From: CAZBGL01 sp964491375
GTDB lineage: Bacteria; Desulfobacterota; Deferrisomatia; Deferrisomatales; Deferrisomataceae
Assembly: GCA_964491375.1 (NCBI GenBank)
Contig: CAZBGL010000059.1
Location: forward strand, 1-5,942
Reading direction: 5' to 3'
DNA: 5,942 nt
Made by a program: the position numbers and the translations under genes. The notes below the pieces were generated by a model. That model was not told where the DNA came from. It was given only the letters and a program-made list of their open reading frames with translations, and searched no databases. Below, piece after piece: positions 1-5,875 of the stretch (positions are counted from its first letter, which is position 1; each line of letters opens with the position of its first letter).

Positions 1-189
1 GAGGACTTTGCCCGCCAAGGCCGCGAGGGACACCCCCTGGCCGTCCACGGTCTCCACCGAAAAGGACGGGGCTTCCTCGCCGGGGTGCACCTTCCGGAAG
101 CCCCGGGCCCCAGCCGGATACAGGAGCACCGCCGCTACCACGAGACACCCCCCGGCCCTCATCCAACCCCGTCTCAACCCTACGGCCAT
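1..189 (-). CDS. Secreted redoxin / TlpA-ResA-like thioredoxin-fold protein, 5' part only
   Basis: Only the first 63 codons are in the window; the frame is open to the left edge. Residues 1-30 look like a Sec signal peptide: a basic start (MAVGLRRGW), a hydrophobic core (CLVVAAVLLYP) and a small-residue cleavage region (AGARG). Residues 36-63 carry the opening of the AhpC/TSA-TlpA redoxin fold: a G-x2-AP-x-F segment, then T-x-DG, VSLAALAGKVL. Family members such as ResA and CcmG reduce disulfides in apocytochrome haem motifs outside the cytoplasm, which fits the neighbouring ResB, CcsA and multihaem cytochrome genes. The catalytic CXXC would lie beyond the window, so a thiol reductase cannot be told from a peroxiredoxin-like protein. 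I chose ATG at 189 because GGAGG (201-197) lies 7 nt upstream; an in-frame ATG at 162 is the alternative. Cys15 precedes the hydrophobic core, so it is not a lipobox. Confidence 0.8.
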   Translation of the reverse strand, partial: MAVGLRRGWMRAGGCLVVAAVLLYPAGARGFRKVHPGEEAPSFSVETVDGQGVSLAALAGKVL

Positions 190-196
190 CCTCCTC

Positions 197-201
197 CCTC
201 C
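197..201 (-). promoter_or_regulatory. Ribosome binding site of the redoxin gene
   Basis: GGAGG lies within a purine run (203-190) and is 7 nt from the ATG at 189. It favours this start over the in-frame ATG nine codons further on. I found no convincing -35/-10 pair in the 197-nt gap upstream. The gap is very GC-rich and holds several short inverted repeats built on CCGG/GCCCG. Confidence 0.6.
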
Positions 202-341
202 TCGATCGGACACCCGAGTAGGCTCTGGGTCTTCGTGAAACGTGGAAACGGCTGGCGGCCGGCAGCGCCCCGGCGAAGGGGGCTCCGGGTATCCGGCGAA
301 CCCCGCACCGCCGGCCCGGATCCTCGGGCTGCCCGGAGCAC

Positions 342-374
342 AAAGAGAGCCGACCCCTGCGGGCCGGCCCTCCC
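342..374 (-). terminator. Possible intrinsic terminator after the multihaem cytochrome gene
   Basis: Starting 12 nt after the cytochrome stop codon, the transcript can fold GCCGGCCC (368-361) against GGGUCGGC (356-349) with a 4-nt loop GCAG. That gives 8 bp including one G-U pair. The 3' arm is followed directly by UCUCUUUGUG, a moderately U-rich tail. Part of the tail can also pair with the purines at 374-369 through several G-U pairs, which would weaken the free U-tract. It is plausible as a Rho-independent terminator but imperfect. If real, it ends the operon after the cytochrome and implies a separate promoter for the redoxin. Confidence 0.45.
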
Positions 375-386
375 GATCTCCAGCGC

Positions 387-1673
387 CTAGTACACCACCG
401 GGTTCTCCCGGTCGTAGTCCTTCGGCTTGTGACACCCCACCACGCACCGCCCGCCGGTGGGGGTCTTGGTGTACTTGATGGGCAGCTTCCAGTGCTTTCC
501 GAAAGGGACCTCCCTTCGGATGTGCTTCTCCTGGTTTCCGGCGTGGACCTCGTGGCAGGCCTTGCAGCTGCGTCCTTTCGGGTCCTTGTTCACGTGGAGG
601 AAATGGAGGTTGAGGTCGCCGTTTCGAAAGTCCGTGAGCTTCGTGGTGAACTCGTTGAGGGCGATGTCCTTGTTGTGGCAGTCAAAGCACAGGGCGTAGT
701 TCTCGGTCCGGTACGGTATGTAGAACTGTGCCGGAAAGGCCTTCTTGAGCACCTTGGCGTAGTTGGATCCGTGGGGATCGTGGCATGCGTAGCAGTCGTT
801 CTGCTTGACCGGCCCGTGCAGGTACTTCGAGTTCTTTACCCTGGCCCCCATGTCCGTGTGGCAGGTGTAACAGATATCCTTGGTAGGGGCCCGCAACTGG
901 CGCGGAAAATCGGAGGAGTGGGGGGTGTGGCAGGCTGTACACGACTCTTTCTTCAGAGCCGTGTGCTGGACCGCGGAGTTCTCGATGTGCTCCTTCATCT
1001 TCGTGTGGCACCGGAAGCACAGATCCTCGCCCTCGCCGTAGAGCATGTACTTGGCATCGGTCCCGTGGGCGTTGTGGCACTTGCCGCAGTCCTCCTCCAC
1101 GGGCTTGTGGACGTACTTGCGGGTGAACTCCTCTTTCCGGTCGATGTGGCACAGCAAGCACAGCTCCGCCCCCTGCTCCTCGGTCAGGTTCGGGTACGGG
1201 GAGGAGTGGGGGTTGTGACAGATGTTGCAGTCCCCGGCAGCCACCGGTCCGTGCACGAACTGCCGGTTCGTCTTGTTGTTCTCGTGGCAGCTGAAGCACA
1301 GCTCGCTCGTGGTGGGCTGCTTGAGCTGCAGCTCGGTGTCGGACTGGTGGGGATCGTGGCACGCCACGCAGTCGCCCGTGGCCACGGGCTTGTGTACGAT
1401 GCGGTTCGCGTCCTTGCGGTCATGACAGGCGTAGCACAGGTCCTTTCCGCCCCCGAAGGCGAGCTTGAAATCGCTTCCAGATCCGGTGGGATGCTTGGGG
1501 TTCCCCTCCTCGTGGCACACCACGCACTGGCCCGCCCCCACGGGCCCGTGCACGTACTCCGCCGTGCCCATGCTGGCGTGACACTGGTCGGTGACGCATC
1601 CCTCCTGGGCCTGCGCCACCCACGCCCCGGCCACCACGCTCACGACTCCCGCTACGGCGATCCATTTTCTCAT
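387..1673 (-). CDS. Secreted multihaem cytochrome c, doubled-CXXCH family, about 15 haem motifs
   Basis: This 428-residue protein has a Sec signal peptide at residues 1-22 (MRKW, hydrophobic stretch, AQA before QEG). It contains 13 canonical CXXCH motifs with first cysteines at 50, 80, 102, 126, 149, 172, 196, 219, 245, 268, 294, 329 and 370. There is also a CX4CH at 26-32 and a CX3CH at 410-415, giving 15 potential haems. Most motifs fall in units of 47-52 residues that open with a (V/L)HGPV or VHKPV histidine, then CXXCH-x-PH, then (L/I)C-x2-CH. Eighteen histidines lie outside the haem motifs, enough for bis-His ligation of every haem. There is no membrane helix after the signal peptide and no recognisable catalytic domain, so electron transfer in the periplasm or on the cell surface is the likely role. 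The gene is last in the apparent operon, 75 nt after ccsA. GAGGGG (1687-1682) sits 8 nt before the ATG. The physiological partner and electron acceptor cannot be read from the sequence. Confidence 0.95.
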   Translation of the reverse strand: MRKWIAVAGVVSVVAGAWVAQAQEGCVTDQCHASMGTAEYVHGPVGAGQCVVCHEEGNPKHPTGSGSDFKLAFGGGKDLCYACHDRKDANRIVHKPVATGDCVACHDPHQSDTELQLKQPTTSELCFSCHENNKTNRQFVHGPVAAGDCNICHNPHSSPYPNLTEEQGAELCLLCHIDRKEEFTRKYVHKPVEEDCGKCHNAHGTDAKYMLYGEGEDLCFRCHTKMKEHIENSAVQHTALKKESCTACHTPHSSDFPRQLRAPTKDICYTCHTDMGARVKNSKYLHGPVKQNDCYACHDPHGSNYAKVLKKAFPAQFYIPYRTENYALCFDCHNKDIALNEFTTKLTDFRNGDLNLHFLHVNKDPKGRSCKACHEVHAGNQEKHIRREVPFGKHWKLPIKYTKTPTGGRCVVGCHKPKDYDRENPVVY

Positions 1674-1681
1674 CGCTCCAT

Positions 1682-1687
1682 CCCCTC
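1682..1687 (-). promoter_or_regulatory. Ribosome binding site of the multihaem cytochrome gene
   Basis: GAGGGG is 8 nt upstream of the ATG at 1673. A nearer GGAG (1679-1676) is only 2 nt from the start and is less likely to be used. The ATG is confirmed by the signal peptide that begins immediately. Confidence 0.55.
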
Positions 1688-1748
1688 TCGGACTCGAAGA
1701 GAAACGATCCGAAACCTCCTCCCTGCACGGGTTCCCCCGGTCTCTCCC

Positions 1749-2591
1749 TCATCCCGCGTAGCTGTGCAGTCCGGAAAGCACGAAGTTGACCCCCCAGTAG
1801 GTGAAGATCACGCACGCGAATCCCACGATCGAGAGCCAGGCCAGGCGCACTCCCCTCCACCCGGCGGTGAACCGCGCGTGCAGGTATGCCGCGTACACCA
1901 GCCAGGTGATCAGGGACCAGGTCTCCTTGGGGTCCCAGCTCCAGTACGTGCCCCAGGCATAGTTGGCCCAGATCGCGCCGGTCAGGATGCCCAGGGTGAG
2001 CAGGGGGAACCCCACGGCCACCGCCTTGTAGGCCAGGTCGTCCAGCACGCGGGTGGGCGGGAGCAGCCCTGGGGCGTCCTTGCCCTGCCGGGCTTCGGTG
2101 CGGCGCCGGAACAGGTACATGATGGACACGGCAAAGGCCACCGCGAACGCGGCATATCCAAAGAAACAGGTCACCACGTGGGCCGTGAGCCAGTTGGACT
2201 GCAGGGCCGGAACGAGGGGCTGGATGTCGCTGGAGATCCTCGGGTTGAACGACACCACCGCGATCCCGAGAAATCCGAGCGGGGCCACGAACGCGCCCAC
2301 GGCGCGATACCCGTAGAGCCGCTCAAAGACCAGGTAGATCATCATGATCGACCACGAGAAGAAGACCATGGACTCGTACATGTTGGAGAGCGGGATGTAG
2401 CCGTAACCGGCTTGGTGGCTCTCGATCCACCGGACCACGATCGCGGCGGTGTTGACGAGCCAGCCCGCCAGGGCCACCAAGGTGCCGCCCAGTCCCACCT
2501 TGCGATTGCGCGAGACAACGTAGGCCACGTAAAACAACGTGGCCACCAGGTACAGGATCATGGCGATCCCGAACAGCTTGTCGTTGATCAT
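1749..2591 (-). CDS. ccsA: Cytochrome c biogenesis protein CcsA/ResC (System II haem lyase subunit, WWD domain)
   Basis: This is the polytopic partner of ResB in System II, which exports haem and attaches it to apocytochromes outside the membrane. Some annotation systems call this family CcsB. The 280-residue protein shows about eight transmembrane helices (near 6-26, 34-53, 72-89, 97-115, 134-160, 188-210, 222-239, 251-271). The diagnostic tryptophan-rich WWD motif spans W213 to W230, with W217-x-W219-D220-P-K222-E223-x-W225. H138 and H276 flank the WWD loop on the outer side, as the family's haem-ligating periplasmic histidines do. H238, just after the loop, matches the transmembrane histidine. 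The upstream motif GYIPLSNMYES is also typical. I set the start at ATG 2591 because GGAGGT (2602-2597) lies 5 nt before it; an in-frame GTG five codons upstream overlaps that site. The gene follows resB by 68 nt and precedes the multihaem cytochrome, its likely client. No key residue is missing. Confidence 0.95.
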   Translation of the reverse strand: MINDKLFGIAMILYLVATLFYVAYVVSRNRKVGLGGTLVALAGWLVNTAAIVVRWIESHQAGYGYIPLSNMYESMVFFSWSIMMIYLVFERLYGYRAVGAFVAPLGFLGIAVVSFNPRISSDIQPLVPALQSNWLTAHVVTCFFGYAAFAVAFAVSIMYLFRRRTEARQGKDAPGLLPPTRVLDDLAYKAVAVGFPLLTLGILTGAIWANYAWGTYWSWDPKETWSLITWLVYAAYLHARFTAGWRGVRLAWLSIVGFACVIFTYWGVNFVLSGLHSYAG

Positions 2592-2596
2592 GCAAC

Positions 2597-2602
2597 ACCT
2601 CC
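2597..2602 (-). promoter_or_regulatory. Ribosome binding site that fixes the ccsA start
   Basis: GGAGGT lies 5 nt before the ATG at 2591. It falls inside the coding region if the upstream GTG at 2606 is used, which argues for the ATG. Confidence 0.75.
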
Positions 2603-2603
2603 G

Positions 2604-2627
2604 CACCCGGACGAATCGGTCCGGGTG
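2604..2627 (-). promoter_or_regulatory. Perfect 9-bp inverted repeat in the ccsA leader
   Basis: In the resB-ccsA gap the transcript carries CACCCGGAC (2627-2619), a 6-nt loop (2618-2613) and the exact complement GTCCGGGTG (2612-2604). The stem ends one base before the GGAGGT ribosome binding site. No U-tract follows, so it is not an intrinsic terminator. A translational, mRNA-stability or processing element, or a protein site on DNA, would all fit. A weaker 6-bp hairpin (GGUGGA 2639-2634 with UUCACC 2629-2624) uses four of the same bases, so the two folds exclude each other. The repeat is seen directly; its function is inference. Confidence 0.6.
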
Positions 2628-2659
2628 AACCGTTCCACCGCCTTATAGCAACTCGGCGT

Positions 2660-4039
2660 CTATTTTTCAAAGGCTTCTTGCGCCTCTGTGCACAAGTCCT
2701 GGAACCACCGCTCGAAAGCCACCCGGTTGCGGCTGGCGTTGCCCCCCAGGAACACCTCCACCCCGCCCCTGCCGTCGGGGCGTACCCGGGCCCACACCCG
2801 GCGGTGGCTCACGAAAAACGCCACCAGGCACCCCACGGTGATGAACACGCACCCGGCCCAGATGAGCGGCACCCCGGGGTCCTTGGCCACCTGCAGCCCG
2901 GTGTACATCACCGTGTCCACGTGATCCAACCGCACGACATACGGCCCCAGCTTGCGGTGGTTTCCCTCGGGCACCTGGAACACGATCGCGGACAGGGGCC
3001 TCTGTTCGGGCCGTTCCAGGACCACTTGGATAGCAGGCCCCATGCCTCGGAAATCGGCCGTGAGATCCCGGAGGACGAGCCGGTCCTCTCCCTCCAGGGC
3101 GACGGGCTGGCCCCGGAGGACCCGTTTGCGATGGAACACGAGGTTCCGGCGGGGTCCGAACACCGTGATCCAGGCGCTCTCCGCACCGGCTTGCCCGTAG
3201 GAGGACTGGTAGAAATAGATTCCCTTGTAGATCAGCGGGTCGTTCACCTCGATGCGCTTGGTCAGCACCTCCCGCCCGTTCTCCAGAACGGTCAGCGTGC
3301 TGTAGTAGTCCTTGGGCCGGTTCGTGGGCAGGCCCTGGGGAGTCTTGTAGAATACCACCTCGAAGTCATCGCACCGGACCTCGAAACCCAGGTCCTTGGT
3401 TCCGCCGCTGCGCAGCCGGACCTTGCTGACCTTCTGCCCCTCGGGAATCTGAACGAACCCCTTGAATCCCCACCGAGCCCCCACGATCGCGCCCACGGCG
3501 AACAGGAAGAGGCTGAAGTGCGTGATGTAGACCCCCATCCGGCTCCACCCTCCCCGGGTGCCGAGGAGGTAAACGGCACCGTCCCGTTCCGCACGGAACA
3601 CCCGCCGCATCCTCGACCGAAAGAGAGCCTCCAGCCGGGCCGCCGCCTGTTCCGCGGACACCCCCTTGACGCGGAACGTGCATCGTTCGTGGATCGCCAC
3701 GGGCTTTCCGTCGAACACCGGATCGCTGTAACGCATGAGCCGCACGGCGTGCGGGAGCCGCTTGACGGAGCAGGCCGTGATGTTGACCAGGAGGAGGGCG
3801 AGCAGCAGTTCGAACCACCACGAGTGGTACATGTCGTCGAGCCCCAGGGCGTGGATCACCCGGGCCCACGTCTCCCCGTACTCGCGTACGTATACGCTGA
3901 ACTCCTTGCCCTGCTGGATGACCGTTCCGAAGATGCTCGTGGCCGCAAGCACGATCAGCACGACCACGCTCAGTTTGATCGAGGCGAGGAAGTCGTAGAT
4001 CCGGCTTCCGATCCCCTTGGGGCGCTCTTGCGTCTTCAA
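2660..4039 (-). CDS. resB: Cytochrome c biogenesis protein ResB (CcsB-type, System II)
   Basis: ResB works with CcsA as the cytochrome c synthase that receives haem and presents it, with the apocytochrome, to the WWD domain. The 459-residue protein has the family topology: helices near 21-41, 73-90, 168-187 and 391-410, with a large periplasmic domain (about 188-390) between the last two. Typical sequences are RIYDFLASIKLS ahead of helix 1, DMYHSWWFELLLALLL at helix 2 (H72 is a candidate transmembrane haem ligand) and NDPLIYKGIYFYQSSYG (266-282). A cytoplasmic tail of about 49 residues follows helix 4. The start is a TTG at 4039: GGGAGG (4050-4045) lies 5 nt upstream, an in-frame stop lies six codons before the TTG, and the next methionine (68) would remove helix 1. 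The gene starts 36 nt after the oxidoreductase stop and precedes ccsA by 68 nt, so a shared transcript is likely. It is complete. Confidence 0.95.
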   Translation of the reverse strand: MKTQERPKGIGSRIYDFLASIKLSVVVLIVLAATSIFGTVIQQGKEFSVYVREYGETWARVIHALGLDDMYHSWWFELLLALLLVNITACSVKRLPHAVRLMRYSDPVFDGKPVAIHERCTFRVKGVSAEQAAARLEALFRSRMRRVFRAERDGAVYLLGTRGGWSRMGVYITHFSLFLFAVGAIVGARWGFKGFVQIPEGQKVSKVRLRSGGTKDLGFEVRCDDFEVVFYKTPQGLPTNRPKDYYSTLTVLENGREVLTKRIEVNDPLIYKGIYFYQSSYGQAGAESAWITVFGPRRNLVFHRKRVLRGQPVALEGEDRLVLRDLTADFRGMGPAIQVVLERPEQRPLSAIVFQVPEGNHRKLGPYVVRLDHVDTVMYTGLQVAKDPGVPLIWAGCVFITVGCLVAFFVSHRRVWARVRPDGRGGVEVFLGGNASRNRVAFERWFQDLCTEAQEAFEK

Positions 4040-4044
4040 CGTTG

Positions 4045-4050
4045 CCTCCC
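4045..4050 (-). promoter_or_regulatory. Ribosome binding site supporting the TTG start of resB
   Basis: GGGAGG is 5 nt before the TTG at 4039. No ATG or GTG gives a full-length protein, because an in-frame TGA occurs six codons upstream of the TTG. A small 5-bp inverted repeat, CCCGC/GCGGG (4069-4058), lies between the previous stop codon and this site and looks too short to matter. Confidence 0.65.
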
Positions 4051-4075
4051 TTCTTCACCCGCTTGCGGGAACCGC

Positions 4076-5875
4076 TCAGAGTTCACGGTGGCACTGGAGA
4101 CACCGGCCCGCCTCCCTGCGGGCGGAGGGCCCCCGAAATCCGAGTTCCACCTCCCGGAAGTTCCCTCTTCTCTGCCGGACGGCCAGGGCGGGCATCTCTT
4201 CCCGGATGCGGGCCTCAGGGGTCTCGTGATGGGGTGGATGGCGGGGCCGGACCCTGCGGTCGCGGAGCCGTGTCAAGGGCACCCGCTCCGGTGCCAGGTC
4301 ACCGAAGATCCCGAGCGCGGCCCTCCGGCCGTGGGCCATGGCCTCCACCGCGGTGGACGGCCCGGCCACCGCGTCGCCTCCGGCGTACACCCGCTCCAGG
4401 CTGGTGCGCTGGGTGGCCGGGTCCACGCGGATGCGACCGTCGGGCGTGCGCTCCAGACCGGCCAGAGCGGGGTCCCCGAACACCGCACCGCCGACCCGCT
4501 GGCCCAGGGCGGGGACCACCCGGTCCACGGTGAGCTCCCGGCATGGACCCTCCACGGGCACAGGCCGGGGCCGGCCCGACGCATCGGGCGGGCCCAGGCG
4601 CATGGGTTGAAGCACCACCCGGATCCCTTCGCCGGTCCTGGCCAGCTCCACGGGATCGCTCAAGAAGTGGAACCGCACCCCCTCGCGCCCGGCCTCCTCC
4701 ACCTCTTCGGCCCGTGCGGGCATCTCGTCCCGGGACCGGCGGTAAACCAGGTGCACCTCCTCGGCACCCAGCCTGAGTGCGGTCCGGCACACGTCCATGG
4801 CGGCGTTCCCCCCTCCCACCACCATCACCCGGCGGCCCGGAGACAGCTCCGCACCCCGTTTGGCTCCTTCCAGAAATGCCTGGAAATCCGTGCACAGATC
4901 GGCCCCGGGCACGGAGAGGGGGACGGTTTCCAGAGCCCCGATGCCCAGGAACACGGCGTCGTAGTCGGCGAGCAACTCCCCGATCCCCACCCCGTGCGGC
5001 CCCACCGGCGTGTCCGTCAGGAACACCACGCCCCGCGCCCGCAGGTCCTCCAGTTCCTCCTCGAGGATGTGGGGGGGCAGACGGTAGTCCGGAATCGTGG
5101 TGGCCAACCGCCCCCCGATCACCGGCCCGGCCTCGTACACCGTAACGGAAACCCCCAGCACGGAGAGGTAGTACGCGCACGCCAACCCCGCCGGGCCCGA
5201 CCCCACCACGGCCACCTTCAGGTCCGCCCCGTCCAGCCGAACCATCCGCCCGCCAGCCCCCCCCTCGGGGGAACGGAAGCGTTCACGCCGTTGGTCGGCG
5301 AGATACCGCTTGCATCCGTTGATGGCCACGGGTTCGCCGTCGATTCCCCTCACACACCGGGCCTCGCACGGGTGGGGACAGACCCGGCCGATCACTCCCA
5401 CGAGGGGCGCGCGCGACCGGATGAGGGCGTAACCCTGCTCGATCTCGTCCTCGAGGAGCAGTTGGAGGTAGTCCGGGACCGACACCCCGGCGGGACAGGC
5501 CTCCTGGCAGGGCGGCCGCTTCTCCGACGGCCCCAGCCAGGCGTCGGCCACGGCCACCGCGAGCACAAACAGGGCACTCCCGGCAAGGAAGAGATGGCCG
5601 TAGTTCGGACCGTTCCACACCGCCCACACGAGACCCGCGGCCAGGGGGAGGAGGATCCCGAAGGCGATGCCCGTGGCCCAGCGGCCCGAATAGATCTGGC
5701 CGAGGCCGGGAGCCACGGCTGAAAGGCGGGCGGCCCGTACCCGCACCCGGCGGACGGTTGCGATCTCGTGGAGAAGGCGATCCTTGCCCTTCAGTTTGCC
5801 GGAACAGGTCCGGCAGCGAAAGGCGCGGCCCTTGTCTTCGATCCGGCAGAGGCTGCAGTCCCAGTAACGTTCCAT
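4076..5875 (-). CDS. Membrane-tethered Fe-S/FAD NAD(P)H oxidoreductase (GltD/NfnB-like) with N-terminal zinc ribbon
   Basis: The 599-residue protein has several modules in order. Residues 7-24 form a four-cysteine zinc ribbon (C7, C10, C21, C24). Residues 53-65 hold a PGLGQIYSG segment like that of TM2-type membrane proteins, followed by two transmembrane helices (about 68-87 and 92-112). Residues 123-195 are a Fer4_20 iron-sulfur domain (C123, C127, then C166-x3-C170-x3-C174). A pyridine-nucleotide oxidoreductase follows with FAD motif GSGPAG (225-230), NAD(P)H motif GGGNAAMD (354-361), YRRSRDEMPA (378-387) and the closing FAD motif AGGDA (498-502). The end, EAGRCLQC, is usual for the family. 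Two helices imply that the ribbon and catalytic body both face the cytoplasm. Relatives move electrons between NAD(P)H and Fe-S or flavin partners; the partner here is unknown. The gene is first of the apparent operon, but the frame is open upstream to the window edge and no strong ribosome binding site precedes the ATG. Glutamate synthase function is unlikely without a large subunit nearby. Confidence 0.93.
   Translation of the reverse strand: MERYWDCSLCRIEDKGRAFRCRTCSGKLKGKDRLLHEIATVRRVRVRAARLSAVAPGLGQIYSGRWATGIAFGILLPLAAGLVWAVWNGPNYGHLFLAGSALFVLAVAVADAWLGPSEKRPPCQEACPAGVSVPDYLQLLLEDEIEQGYALIRSRAPLVGVIGRVCPHPCEARCVRGIDGEPVAINGCKRYLADQRRERFRSPEGGAGGRMVRLDGADLKVAVVGSGPAGLACAYYLSVLGVSVTVYEAGPVIGGRLATTIPDYRLPPHILEEELEDLRARGVVFLTDTPVGPHGVGIGELLADYDAVFLGIGALETVPLSVPGADLCTDFQAFLEGAKRGAELSPGRRVMVVGGGNAAMDVCRTALRLGAEEVHLVYRRSRDEMPARAEEVEEAGREGVRFHFLSDPVELARTGEGIRVVLQPMRLGPPDASGRPRPVPVEGPCRELTVDRVVPALGQRVGGAVFGDPALAGLERTPDGRIRVDPATQRTSLERVYAGGDAVAGPSTAVEAMAHGRRAALGIFGDLAPERVPLTRLRDRRVRPRHPPHHETPEARIREEMPALAVRQRRGNFREVELGFRGPSARREAGRCLQCHREL

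Noticed and set aside
1670..1681. Three-codon upstream ORF (ATG GAG CGA TGA) whose stop overlaps the cytochrome start
   Set aside because: It is only three codons long, is likely to arise by chance, and has no evidence of its own. It was not counted as a leader peptide.
2592..2606. Upstream in-frame GTG start for ccsA adding MRRCC
   Set aside because: It would place the good GGAGGT site inside the coding region, and the extra residues are not typical of the family's N-terminus.
2627..2635. GAACCGTTC shared by the ccsA leader and the window's right end (5930-5938)
   Set aside because: A 9-base match is expected many times by chance in a 6-kb GC-biased window, and the flanks differ. It is not supported as a shared operator.
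429..2648. Plus-strand open frame of about 739 codons antisense to the cytochrome and ccsA
   Set aside because: It is an antisense frame kept open by high GC. It spans two real genes and their intergenic gap and has a low-complexity Val/Leu/Gly/His-rich translation with no family signature.
4076..4105. CLQCH at the C-terminus of the oxidoreductase read as a haem-binding motif
   Set aside because: The two-helix topology puts this end in the cytoplasm, where covalent haem attachment by System II does not occur. EA-x-RCL-x-C is the ordinary tail of this oxidoreductase family, so the following His is probably chance.
2678..5722. Plus-strand open frame of about 1014 codons antisense to resB and the oxidoreductase
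   Set aside because: It runs across two clearly recognisable minus-strand genes and the gap between them. Its translation is rich in Pro, His, Gly and Arg with no domain, as expected when a GC-rich gene is read on the opposite strand.
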